From NCBI GenBank assembly GCA_016702415.1, contig JADJEA010000024.1:1-64000 (forward strand): a DNA stretch of 64,000 nucleotides, in the 5' to 3' direction. Within the stretch, counting starts at the first letter, position 1. Each line of letters starts with the position of its first letter. Below are positions 56,230 through 64,000 of the stretch, one piece after another. This DNA is from Nostocoides sp. Lineage in GTDB: Bacteria > Actinomycetota > Actinomycetes > Actinomycetales > Dermatophilaceae. The translations under genes were made by a program, and so were the position numbers. The notes beneath the pieces are model-generated. The model saw nothing but the letters and a program-made list of their open reading frames with translations. It did not search any database and was not told where the DNA came from.

Positions 56230-57074
56230 GGGTCCAGGTCGGCCGCGGCTCGGGCGGCGAAGATCTCGGCGGCGCGGGCGGTCACCGGCCCGGGTGCGGG
56301 CAGGCTGCGGAAGTCCACGCGCCCGATCGGGAGCACATCCCTGGTGCTCGAGGTGATGAAGACTTCCTGGCAGGTATGCAGCACACTCAGCGGCAGGGCC
56401 TCCTCGACCACGGTCAGCCCCTCCTGACGACACCATTCGATCGCCAACTCGCGGGTGATCCCAGCCAGGCAACCTGAGGAGAGCGGGGGCGTGAGGATCT
56501 CGCCGCCGACCACGACGAAGACGTTGCTCCCGGTGCATTCGCACAACTCGCCGCGGCTGTTCGCGAAGACGGCCTCCATGGCCCCACGCTCGTGGGCATG
56601 AGCGAGGGCGACGACGTTCTCGGCATACGACGTGGTCTTCAATCCGGCGACCGCGGACCGCTCGTTGCGGGTCCACGGCGTCACGGCCAGGGTCCCGGTC
56701 GGGGCGGGCGGGGCCGCGGGGGCGGCGGTGACGATATAGGTCGGGAGGACGTCGCCGCGATCGGACCCGAGCGGCCCGGGCCCCCCGGTGACGGTGTAGC
56801 GCAGGCGCCCGAACTCGATCCGCTCCCCCGCACTGAGGACCGCCTTGATACCGGCGTCGATCATCGCCTCGTCGAGGGGTCCGAGCCCGAGTCCGGCCGC
56901 GCTGCGGCGCAGGCGCGCCCGGTGCCGCCCGGCGGCGAAGACCTCACCCCGGACGATCTTGCACGTCTCGAATACCCCGTCGCCCACCGTCACGCCGTGG
57001 TCGATCGCCGAGAGCGCAGCGCCCTCGCTGTCGTGGAGGTCGCCATTGACCCAGACCCGAATCACAAGGCCCAT
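56226..57074 (-). CDS. pabC: Aminodeoxychorismate lyase (class IV aminotransferase fold)
   Basis: Makes 4-aminobenzoate for folate from aminodeoxychorismate. VWVNGDLHDSEGAALSAIDHGVTVGDGVFET opens the class IV PLP fold, the cofactor Lys is in AGLKTTSYAENVVALAHA, and ANSRGELCECTGSNVFVVV and GCLAGITRELAIEWC follow. 282 residues. Start ATG 57072-57074 overlaps the upstream pabB end by 13 bases. A branched-chain or D-amino acid transaminase is the alternative, but the pabB neighbour decides. Confidence 0.88.
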   Translation of the reverse strand: MGLVIRVWVNGDLHDSEGAALSAIDHGVTVGDGVFETCKIVRGEVFAAGRHRARLRRSAAGLGLGPLDEAMIDAGIKAVLSAGERIEFGRLRYTVTGGPGPLGSDRGDVLPTYIVTAAPAAPPAPTGTLAVTPWTRNERSAVAGLKTTSYAENVVALAHAHERGAMEAVFANSRGELCECTGSNVFVVVGGEILTPPLSSGCLAGITRELAIEWCRQEGLTVVEEALPLSVLHTCQEVFITSSTRDVLPIGRVDFRSLPAPGPVTARAAEIFAARAAADLDP

Positions 57075-58087
57075 GGTGCCAAAGTTCCCGACGCCAGCCC
57101 AACCAGCCGTGCCGCTTTCAAGCGCGTCTCCTCCCATTCCGCCTCGGGGTCAGACCCCCAGGTGATCCCCGCGCCGGCGCCGAAGTGGAGCATGCGCACG
57201 CCCGCGTCCTGCGTCGCCCAGAACGTCCGGATACCCACCGCGAGTTCCGCCTCCCCCCGGTCGGCGTCGATCCAGCCGATCGCGCCGCAGTAGGGTCCCC
57301 GCGGGGTCGGTTCCAGGTCGCCGATGATCGTCAACGCCGACGACTTGGGTGCCCCCGACACCGAGCCCGGGGGGAAGCTCGCGTCGAGGATCTCCCGCCA
57401 CGTCACCCCCGGCACCATCACGCCGGAGACGTCGGTGACGAGGTGGACCAGACCCGGGTGGGCCTCAACGGCGCACAGGTGGTCGACGACGACGGTGCCC
57501 GGTCGGCATACCCGCTGGAGGTCGTTGCGGACGAGGTCGGCAATCATGACGTTCTCGGCATAGTCCTTGCCCAGCATGGCCGCCGCGCTGACCGCGGTCC
57601 CCTTGATCGGGCTCGACACGAGCCGGTCACCCTCCCGCCGCAGGTACCTCTCCGGTGAGGCACAGACGACATCGACCCCGTGCTCGGGGACGTGGACGGT
57701 CGCGGCATAGGGTGCGGGATTGCCGCGCGTGAGGATGGTGGCCAGGGCCGGCAGATAGGCATCGGCGGGGAGAGGATGGCTCAGGATCCGGCAGAGATTG
57801 ACCTGGTAGACCTCCCCCCGCGCGATCGCCTCCTTGATGAGGGTGACCTTTCCGAGATAGCCCTCGCGATCGACGGTGGTCGCCCACGCCTGGTCCAGCG
57901 GGCTCCACGGACGGTAGTCGTTCGGGCGAGCGAGGGTGCGCCGGCCGTGGTGGGCGAAGCGGACCCCGGTGAGGTCCCCCTCGAAGTCGACGACGATCGC
58001 CCAGAACCCCTCCCGCACCTCGTCGATGTCATGGGTCACCGCGACGACGTCGTATGCCGTCCGCCTCCCGAACCGCGCCCAACCCAC
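57062..58087 (-). CDS. pabB: Aminodeoxychorismate synthase component I
   Basis: Converts chorismate and ammonia to aminodeoxychorismate. EVYQVNLCRILSHPL, VVCASPERYLRREGDRLVSSPIKGT with the PIKGT signature, ENVMIADLVRNDLQRVC and GSVSGAPKSSALTIIGDLE match the chorismate-binding fold. 341 residues, a short form lacking a long N-terminal region. GTG start at 58085-58087. The glutaminase subunit (pabA) is not in the window. Confidence 0.9.
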   Translation of the reverse strand: MGWARFGRRTAYDVVAVTHDIDEVREGFWAIVVDFEGDLTGVRFAHHGRRTLARPNDYRPWSPLDQAWATTVDREGYLGKVTLIKEAIARGEVYQVNLCRILSHPLPADAYLPALATILTRGNPAPYAATVHVPEHGVDVVCASPERYLRREGDRLVSSPIKGTAVSAAAMLGKDYAENVMIADLVRNDLQRVCRPGTVVVDHLCAVEAHPGLVHLVTDVSGVMVPGVTWREILDASFPPGSVSGAPKSSALTIIGDLEPTPRGPYCGAIGWIDADRGEAELAVGIRTFWATQDAGVRMLHFGAGAGITWGSDPEAEWEETRLKAARLVGLASGTLAPWAL

Positions 58088-58170
58088 GCGCCGATCCTAG
58101 GCACCCGAGCAAACCGGGCGGTCCCGCGCGCCGCCGCCGCGGACGTAACACCCTCGCCTACCGTGTCGGC

Positions 58171-59316
58171 ATGAGGTCAGGACAGTGGCGCCGGTGGCGA
58201 TCCACGGCGACGCTCGCGGGGATATTGCTCGTCGCCGCCGGCTGCAGTGGGAGCTCGGGGACGACCGACAAGGCTGGGGCGGGCGCGGGCCAATCCTCGG
58301 CCGGCCGGTCCTCGTCCGCCTCAGCGCGGTCCTCCTCATCGCACCCGGCCAAGGCACAGGTCAAACTCGCCTTCGGCGGCGACATCCACTTCGCCGACTA
58401 TCTCGCCCCCCTCGCGACCGATCCGGCCGGATTGGCACCGCTGGCGGGACTGTGGGGTGATGCCGACCTGCGCATGGCCAATCTCGAGACGGCGATCACC
58501 GAGCGCGGCACCCCGGAGCCCAAGGCCTTCCACTTCCGGGCGCCCGCGTCGGCACTGACCACCCTCAAGGGAGGCGGACTCACGGTCCTGACCCAGGCCA
58601 ACAATCACGCCGTCGACTACGGGCTGGTCGGGCTCGGCGACACCCTCGCGGCCAAGAAGACCTCGCCGGTGCCGATCGTCGGGCTCGGGGCGAACGAGGC
58701 CGAGGCCTTTGCACCCACAATCCTCGACGTCGCCGGCTTGCACGTCGCGGTGTTCGGGGTCGACCAGGTCCGCGACGAGACGACGCTGCCCCTTCACTCC
58801 GCGTCGGCGACGCAGCCGGGGGTGGCCAGCAGCGACCCGCCCGACCGCATCGCCTCGGCCGTCGCGGCGATCCGGGACACGGTCGACCTCGTCGTCGTCT
58901 TCGTGCACTGGGGCGACGATTACCAGAGTTGCCCCGACGGGCGGTCCACCGCCACCGCGCAGGCCCTGGCGACGGCCGGCGCCGACATCGTTGTCGGTGC
59001 GCACAGCCACCGAGTCAATGGAGCCGGCTGGCTCGGCTCGACGTATGTCGATTACGGCCTCGGCAACTTCGTCTGGTGGCGCTCGGCCGAGCCGGATTCC
59101 CGCACCGGCATTCTCACCCTCACCGTCGATGCGGCCGCCGCCCGGACGACCCGGCCGGGGGCGCGGTCCGCGCCCGTGGTGACCGACGCCGTCTGGCGGC
59201 CCCTCCTGATCGGGGCGAACGGCATACCGGCTGCGCCGGCGGCGGCAGATGCCGCGCGTCTATTAGACCTGTGGGAGCAGGCACGCGCCTGCACCGGCCT
59301 CTCCGGGACCCCCTGA
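58171..59316 (+). CDS. CapA-family lipoprotein (metallophosphatase fold)
   Basis: 381 residues. A lipoprotein signal (TLAGILLVAAGCSG, Cys near residue 25) is followed by a Ser/Gly linker and a CapA/PgsA domain. LAFGGDIHFADYL and LRMANLETAITERG give metal-binding residues, and VLTQANNHAVDYGLVGLGDTL, VFVHWGDDYQSCPD and VVGAHSHRVNG complete the family. Homologues take part in poly-gamma-glutamate synthesis, but no pgsB/pgsC genes are present here, so the substrate is open. ATG at 58171. Confidence 0.88.
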   Translation: MRSGQWRRWRSTATLAGILLVAAGCSGSSGTTDKAGAGAGQSSAGRSSSASARSSSSHPAKAQVKLAFGGDIHFADYLAPLATDPAGLAPLAGLWGDADLRMANLETAITERGTPEPKAFHFRAPASALTTLKGGGLTVLTQANNHAVDYGLVGLGDTLAAKKTSPVPIVGLGANEAEAFAPTILDVAGLHVAVFGVDQVRDETTLPLHSASATQPGVASSDPPDRIASAVAAIRDTVDLVVVFVHWGDDYQSCPDGRSTATAQALATAGADIVVGAHSHRVNGAGWLGSTYVDYGLGNFVWWRSAEPDSRTGILTLTVDAAAARTTRPGARSAPVVTDAVWRPLLIGANGIPAAPAAADAARLLDLWEQARACTGLSGTP

Positions 59317-59340
59317 CAACCCGGCGGATAGTGTGGGGAG

Positions 59341-60309
59341 ATGCTCGCCGCAGCCGCCGTCAGCCAGTCCACGACCGACCCCTTGTCCGGCCTGCAGATC
59401 GGGGAGTTCCCCGATCCGACGCCCCCCGCGGACTGGGTGATCGTCGACGTCGTCCTCGCCGCGCTGAACCATCACGACCTCTGGTCGCTCAAGGGCGTCG
59501 GGCTGCCCGCCGACCGCCTGCCGATGATCCTCGGCTGCGACGCGGTCGGCCATGACCCCGAGGGGAACGAGGTCATCGTCCACGCCGTCGTCGCCTCGCC
59601 GGGCTGGAGTGGGGACGAGACGCTCGATCCGCGGCGGTCGCTGCTCTCGGAGGTCCACCCGGGGACGCTGGCGCAACGGGTGGCCGTCCCACGCGCCAAT
59701 GTCATTCCCAAGCCCGCCGGCCTGAGTTGGGAGCGCGCCGTGTGCCTGCCGACGGCCTGGCTCACGGCCTATCGGATGCTCTTCACCAATGCCGCCGTGC
59801 AGCCCGGTGACACGGTCCTGGTCCAAGGGGCCGGAGGCGGCGTGGCGACCGCGCTGATCCAGCTCGGGTCCGCCGCCGGGTTGCGGGTCTGGGCGACCTC
59901 ACGCGATGCGGCCAAGCGCGACCTGGCCGTCGAACTCGGCGCGGACCGGGCGTTCGAGTCCGGAGCCCGCCTCCCCGACCGGGTCGACGCGGTCCTCGAA
60001 ACGGTCGGTGCCGCGACCTGGTCGCACTCGGTCAACTCGCTGCGCCCGGGCGGGACCATCGTCATCTCGGGGGCGACGTCCGGCGACGCCCCGGCGAAGG
60101 CGGAACTGACCAAGATCTTCTTCAAGCAGTTGCGGGTCGTCGGGTCGACCATGGGCAGCCGCATCGAGTTGGATCGGCTCGCCCGGTTCGTCGAGCACAC
60201 CGGCCTGGAGCCGCGCGTCGACTGCGTCCTCGATCTCGCGAGTGCCCGCGAAGGCTTCGCCAAGATGGCCGCCGGCGACGTCAGCGGCAAGATCCTGCTG
60301 CGCGTCTGA
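59341..60309 (+). CDS. Zinc-binding dehydrogenase / quinone oxidoreductase family (MDR)
   Basis: Medium-chain dehydrogenase fold. N-terminal catalytic domain: ALNHHDLWSLKGVGLPADRLPMILGCDAVGHDPEG. Rossmann domain: GDTVLVQGAGGGVATALIQLGSAAGLRVWATSRDAAKRDLAVELGADRAF. The C-terminus ends FAKMAAGDVSGKILLRV. 322 residues, 24 bases after the CapA gene. NADP(H) and zinc use are expected from the family; the substrate is unknown. Confidence 0.9.
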   Translation: MLAAAAVSQSTTDPLSGLQIGEFPDPTPPADWVIVDVVLAALNHHDLWSLKGVGLPADRLPMILGCDAVGHDPEGNEVIVHAVVASPGWSGDETLDPRRSLLSEVHPGTLAQRVAVPRANVIPKPAGLSWERAVCLPTAWLTAYRMLFTNAAVQPGDTVLVQGAGGGVATALIQLGSAAGLRVWATSRDAAKRDLAVELGADRAFESGARLPDRVDAVLETVGAATWSHSVNSLRPGGTIVISGATSGDAPAKAELTKIFFKQLRVVGSTMGSRIELDRLARFVEHTGLEPRVDCVLDLASAREGFAKMAAGDVSGKILLRV

Positions 60310-60360
60310 CCGTCGGCTGCCCGCCGATGACCGGAGCCGGGCCTCACGGGGGATTCACGG

Positions 60361-60375
60361 CATACCCCCGGTATG
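60361..60375. promoter_or_regulatory. Inverted repeat upstream of the sugar-binding protein gene
   Basis: CATACC and GGTATG around a CCC spacer, 95 bases before the gene start, with G and C pairing again one step outside. It combines a GGCATAC word and a near copy on the opposite strand. It could be an operator or simply a paired genome word. Confidence 0.4.
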
Positions 60376-60469
60376 TCGGCGCGCCGCGAGGGCTCGCACC
60401 CGTTAGCGTGTCGGTACGGACAATGCCCGCCGGGGCGCTCGGCGCCGCGGCTGACGACGAGGAGGACGT

Positions 60470-61801
60470 ATGTCGGAACGCACGGTCATCGGTCAGTTGG
60501 GGCGTCGCCAATTGCTGGCCCTGGGTGGGACGGCCGCCGGCATGGGCGCGCTGGCCGCCTGCGGCGGGAACACCGGTCGCAGCACCTCCACGACCTCGGG
60601 CGGCACTAGCGCGACCAGCGGATCGAGCGGATCGTCGTCGGCAGGGGGCGCCAAGCCGACCCTCCAGCAGTGGTATCACCAGTACGGCGAGGCCGGCACC
60701 CAGCAGGCGGTCGAAGGCTATGCCAAGGCCTATCCCGACGCCGACGTCAAGGTCACGTGGAAGCCGGGAGATTACGACCAGACGACCGCGGCCTCGCTGC
60801 TCACCTCCTCGGGACCCGACGTCTTCGAGTACGGCAACGGACCGACGATCGACATGATCAAGGGGGGTCAGGTCGCCGACCTCACCGGCCTGCTCGGGGA
60901 TGCCGACTCCGACTTCAACCCGGCGGTGCTCAAGCGGATGACCTACGACGGCAAACTCTGGGCCGTGCCGCAGGTCATCGACATGCAGATCCTCGTCTAC
61001 CGCAAGTCGATGTTCGACAAGGCCGGTGTCAAGCCGCCGGAGACGATCGACGAGTTGATCACGGCCGCGACGGCCTTGACGACCGACAAGGTCAAGGGCC
61101 TGTTCCTCGGCAACGACGGCGGGGTCGGACTGATGGGCGCCCCGATGCTCTTCTCGGCCGGGCTGGACTATCTCGATGAAACGGGCGGGTTCGGTTTCGA
61201 CACCGATTCCGCGGTCGCCGCGTTCGGCAAACTGCGCGAGATGTTCACCAGCAAGTACCTCCTCCAGGCTGCGCCGAAGGACTGGTATGACGCGTCCGCC
61301 CTCACCTCGGGTCTGACGGCGATGCAGTTCACCGGCCTGTGGACCTTCCCGAGCATCGAGAAGGAGATCCAGGACGACTACGGTGCGATTCCCTGGCCGG
61401 CCATGCCCGGTGGCAAGAAGTCCGTGGTCGTCGGCGCCTACGGATCCTGCGTCAACGCCAAGTCGGCCAATGTCGAGGCCGCCAAGGCGTTCGTCAAGTG
61501 GCTGTGGGTGGACCAGACGGACAAGCAACTCGACTTCGCCACGGCATACGGGTTCCACATCCCCGCGCGCGCCAGCCTGGTCCCCCAGGCCAAGACCCTT
61601 CAGAGCGGCCCGGCCAAGGATGCCGCGGCGGCGGCGCAGGAGTTCGGGCACGCCCAGAACTCGATCCTGTGGACTCCCAAGTGCGCCACCGCGTTCGGCG
61701 ACATGATGACCAATATCGTCAAGAACGGTGCGGACGCCAAGGCCGAGATCGCCAAGGTCAAGGCCATCGCCGAAGCCGAGGTCAAGCGGGTCCTCGGCTG
61801 A
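60470..61801 (+). CDS. Sugar ABC transporter, extracellular solute-binding lipoprotein
   Basis: 443 residues. The N-terminus combines twin arginines and a lipobox (LGRRQLLALGGTAAGMGALAACGG), so it is likely exported by Tat and lipidated. The mature part is a family 1 solute-binding fold: LQQWYHQYGEAGTQQAVEGYAKAYPDADVKVTW, DVFEYGNGPTIDMIKGGQV, and a Trp-rich C-terminal lobe (FVKWLWVDQTDKQLDFATAYGFHIPAR). GAGGAGGAC stands just before the ATG. It heads a three-gene importer with two permeases. Confidence 0.92.
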   Translation: MSERTVIGQLGRRQLLALGGTAAGMGALAACGGNTGRSTSTTSGGTSATSGSSGSSSAGGAKPTLQQWYHQYGEAGTQQAVEGYAKAYPDADVKVTWKPGDYDQTTAASLLTSSGPDVFEYGNGPTIDMIKGGQVADLTGLLGDADSDFNPAVLKRMTYDGKLWAVPQVIDMQILVYRKSMFDKAGVKPPETIDELITAATALTTDKVKGLFLGNDGGVGLMGAPMLFSAGLDYLDETGGFGFDTDSAVAAFGKLREMFTSKYLLQAAPKDWYDASALTSGLTAMQFTGLWTFPSIEKEIQDDYGAIPWPAMPGGKKSVVVGAYGSCVNAKSANVEAAKAFVKWLWVDQTDKQLDFATAYGFHIPARASLVPQAKTLQSGPAKDAAAAAQEFGHAQNSILWTPKCATAFGDMMTNIVKNGADAKAEIAKVKAIAEAEVKRVLG

Positions 61802-61814
61802 TCCGGCCGACACG

Positions 61815-62744
61815 GTGACGGCGACCCCGGTCTCCCTCGGGCGACGGCTGCGGGGCCGGCAGAACCAGAACCTCTGGTTCTGGGTTTTCGTCGGCCCCTT
61901 CGTGATCGGCCTCGTCGTCTTCATTTACGTCCCGATCGCGTGGAGCATCTACCTCAGCTTCTTCGATGCCTACAACACGGTGACGCCGACCCGCTTCGTG
62001 GGCCTGGGCAATTACGCCGACATGATGCGCGACGAGGCCTTCCGGTCCAGCCTGAGCACCTTCGTCGTGTTCGCGGCCGGCATCGTCCCGACGACCTTCG
62101 CCCTCTCGCTCCTGACAGCGCTATTGGTTGCGCGTACCCGCGTCATGCAGACCTTCTTCCGGTCGGTCTTCTTCCTCCCGACCGCCTGCTCGTATGTCGT
62201 GGCCGCCCTGATCTGGAAGATGTCGATTTTCGCCGGAGTCCCCTCGGGGATGGTCAACGCCGGGCTCGCCCTGGCCGGTCACGACGCCATCCCGTTCCTG
62301 TCGTTGACCCGGCCGCCGTGGTATTGGCTCGTCATCGTGTCGGCCCGTCTGTGGTTGCAGGTCGGGTTCTACATGATCCTGTTCCTGGCTGCCCTGCAAC
62401 GCATCTCACCGACTCTGTACGAAGCGGCCGCCATCGACGGGGCCGGGTCGTGGCAGCAGTTCCGCTTCATCACCCTTCCCCAGCTGCGGCCGACCTCGGC
62501 CGCGGTCCTGCTCCTGCTGCTCATTAACGCGTTCCAGGCGTTCGACGAGTTCTACAACATCCTCTCCACGTTCGGCCAGTACCCGCCCTACGCCCGGCCC
62601 CCCTTGGTCTACCTTTACTACGTCGCCCTCGGCCAGGGTCAGGATTTCGGTCACGGCAGTGCCGGCGCGGTCATCCTCACCCTCGTCATCGCCCTGTCGG
62701 CCCTGGTCTTCAACCGCTTCGTCAGCCTGCGTGGGGAGAGCTGA
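61815..62744 (+). CDS. Carbohydrate ABC transporter permease (MalF-type)
   Basis: 309 residues, six spans. The conserved EAA loop reads LYEAAAIDGAGSWQQFRFITLPQL, the ATPase-docking site. The first span is LWFWVFVGPFVIGLVVFIYVPIAWS. GTG start at 61815, 14 bases after the binding-protein stop. It pairs with the next permease. Confidence 0.92.
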   Translation: MTATPVSLGRRLRGRQNQNLWFWVFVGPFVIGLVVFIYVPIAWSIYLSFFDAYNTVTPTRFVGLGNYADMMRDEAFRSSLSTFVVFAAGIVPTTFALSLLTALLVARTRVMQTFFRSVFFLPTACSYVVAALIWKMSIFAGVPSGMVNAGLALAGHDAIPFLSLTRPPWYWLVIVSARLWLQVGFYMILFLAALQRISPTLYEAAAIDGAGSWQQFRFITLPQLRPTSAAVLLLLLINAFQAFDEFYNILSTFGQYPPYARPPLVYLYYVALGQGQDFGHGSAGAVILTLVIALSALVFNRFVSLRGES

Positions 62745-62748
62745 CCCC

Positions 62749-63600
62749 ATGGCAATCGTCGACAAGTCTCCGCGCGCTCGGGTCGCCGCCACCACACGCT
62801 ATGCCGCTCTCGTCCTCGCGGCGATCCTCTTTCTCCTCCCCTTCTATTTGTTGCTGCGCAACGCCTTGATGTCGGAGCGGGACCTCTCCTCGCCGGACTG
62901 GCATTGGCTGCCGCCGACCTGGCACCCCGAGAATTTCACGGCGATCTTCTCCGACCCAGCGCTCCCCCTGGCCCGCAGCCTGGTCAACTCGGTCGCCATC
63001 TCCGTCGTCCAGACGGCCGGGGTCCTGGTCATCTCCGGGCTCGCCGGCTACGGTTTGGCCCGCATCCCCTACCGCTGGTCCACGGCCGTCTTCTATCTCA
63101 TCACCGCGACGCTACTCATCCCCGCGGCGGTGACATTCGTCCCGAGTTTCGTCGTCGTCTCGACGCTCGGATGGATTTCGACGCTACGAGGCCTGATCAT
63201 CCCCGGGCTCTTCCAGGCGCTGGCGACCTTCCTCTTCCGGCAGTTCTTCCTCGGCTTCCCCAAAGAGATCGAGGAGGCGGCCTTCCTCGACGGCCTGGGC
63301 TATTGGGGGACCTTCTGGCGGGTCGTGGTCCCCAACTCCTTCGGCTTCGCCGCCGCGATCGGCACGATCACCTTCATCGGCTCGTGGAACGCCTTCCTGT
63401 GGCCGTTGGTCATCGGCCGGGAGCAGACAACCTGGACCGTCCAGATCGCCCTGTCGACCTTCCTCACGGCGCAGTCGGTCGACCTGTCGCATCTGTTTGC
63501 CGCGGCCCTGGTCGCCATCGCCCCGCTCTTGGTGATGTTCCTGTTCCTCCAACGCTGGATCGTCGAGGGCGTCGAGCGCACCGGCATGGGCGGCGACTGA
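62749..63600 (+). CDS. Carbohydrate ABC transporter permease (MalG-type)
   Basis: 283 residues, six spans. The EAA loop reads IEEAAFLDGLGYWGTFWRVVVP. The final RWIVEGVERTGMGGD is the normal end of MalG-like permeases. ATG at 62749, four bases after the partner gene. No ATPase gene follows; actinobacteria commonly share one MsiK-type ATPase among several such importers. Confidence 0.92.
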   Translation: MAIVDKSPRARVAATTRYAALVLAAILFLLPFYLLLRNALMSERDLSSPDWHWLPPTWHPENFTAIFSDPALPLARSLVNSVAISVVQTAGVLVISGLAGYGLARIPYRWSTAVFYLITATLLIPAAVTFVPSFVVVSTLGWISTLRGLIIPGLFQALATFLFRQFFLGFPKEIEEAAFLDGLGYWGTFWRVVVPNSFGFAAAIGTITFIGSWNAFLWPLVIGREQTTWTVQIALSTFLTAQSVDLSHLFAAALVAIAPLLVMFLFLQRWIVEGVERTGMGGD

Positions 63601-63643
63601 CCACCGCGGTGCCGCGCCCGTCGGGCGAGACCGCCCCGCGACC

Positions 63644-64000
63644 TCAGGCCAGTCCGACGATGTCGGCGCGCCGCGCGATCGTTGCGGTCGCGCGGCGACA
63701 CGCACCGGGCGGCACCTGCGGCATCAGGGCGTCAAGGAAGGCGAACCGGCGCCGCAGCGCCCTGTGGTATGCCGATCCGGCCCAGTCCCGCTTGCGCGCC
63801 TGCCACCAGTCCGCGAGGTCGCCCCACCCCGGCGCAGCGAGCGACCCGCCGAACTGCTGGATGGCCAGCGAGGCGCACAGGGAGGCGAAGTTGACCCGGT
63901 CCGCCAAGCCCCAGGACGCCAGGGTGCCCAGGAGCAGCGCAGCCCCGAACACATCGCCGGCTCCGGTGGGATCGAGGGCGTCGACGCGCAGCGCCGGAAC
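63644..64000 (-). CDS. PfkB-family sugar kinase, C-terminal part (cut by window end)
   Basis: Only the C-terminal 118 residues are in the window. The catalytic signature DPTGAGDVFGAALLLGTL is followed by FASLCASLAIQQFGGS. The C-terminus is basic (RRATATIARRADIVGLA). It is convergent with the sugar importer, so it may phosphorylate the imported sugar; that link is inference. Confidence 0.85.
   Translation of the reverse strand, partial: VPALRVDALDPTGAGDVFGAALLLGTLASWGLADRVNFASLCASLAIQQFGGSLAAPGWGDLADWWQARKRDWAGSAYHRALRRRFAFLDALMPQVPPGACRRATATIARRADIVGLA

Noticed and set aside
60470..63600. Incomplete or degenerate ABC transporter because it lacks an ATPase gene
   Set aside because: Sharing of one MsiK-type ATPase among sugar importers is normal in actinobacteria.

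Overview
The window is about 70% GC and reads as an actinobacterial chromosome. Lineage markers are a proteasome-activating ATPase (arc/mpa), mycothiol ligase (mshC), the phosphatidylinositol mannoside genes (phosphatidylinositol synthase, patA, pimA), DUF3090/SCO1664/DUF881 proteins and the xerD-parA-scpA-scpB-rluB block. Gene order and Tat/lipobox signals fit Micrococcales, possibly Intrasporangiaceae; that placement is inference.

Layout. (1) 1-17.4 kb: arc, trmI, a site-2 protease, metH, a HAD phosphatase, a PAC2 protein, mshC, an SCO1664-type protein, DUF3090, two DUF881 genes around a small basic membrane protein, a CDP-alcohol phosphatidyltransferase and a MalY-type aminotransferase. 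Every gene from 0.2 to about 14 kb is broken by many small indels, yet its conserved motifs survive in alternating frames. Indel density falls from left to right. I read this as poor consensus near a contig end, not gene decay. (2) 18.5-30.9 kb: tRNA-Pro, then a minus-strand run der, cmk, tyrA, rluB, scpB, scpA, parA, xerD, ald, a DUF349 protein, a cyclophilin and a membrane protein, many overlapping by ATGA/GTGA. (3) 31.1-46.2 kb: MBL-fold hydrolase and hisS (plus), convergent with rel-apt-secF-secD-yajC-ruvB-ruvA-ruvC-yebC, a DUF559-type gene flanked by an 18-bp direct repeat, then pdxT and pdxS. (4) 46.4-50.3 kb: LemA-like protein, pimA, patA, phosphatidylinositol synthase and a HIT protein, the core of PIM lipid synthesis. 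(5) 50.4-64 kb: secreted beta-propeller, GH1 beta-glucosidase, MOSC protein, zinc-ribbon membrane protein, tRNA-Val, DedA, a Tat-exported Cys-rich protein, TIGR02611, pabC, pabB, a CapA-like lipoprotein, a zinc-type dehydrogenase, a sugar ABC importer (binding protein and two permeases, no ATPase) and the 3' end of a PfkB-family kinase.

The most unusual feature is not a gene. The 7-mer GGCATAC (reverse complement GTATGCC) occurs about 75 times by hand count, where base composition predicts about 6-7. The two orientations are about equal (roughly 40 and 37). It lies in most intergenic gaps and in all reading frames of genes, where it imposes codons such as ATA, GCA, GTA and TAT that are otherwise avoided. 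It sometimes forms near-perfect hairpins or short tandem arrays. I know of no described function for it in this group. It behaves like a highly iterated genome word of the HIP1 or uptake-sequence kind.
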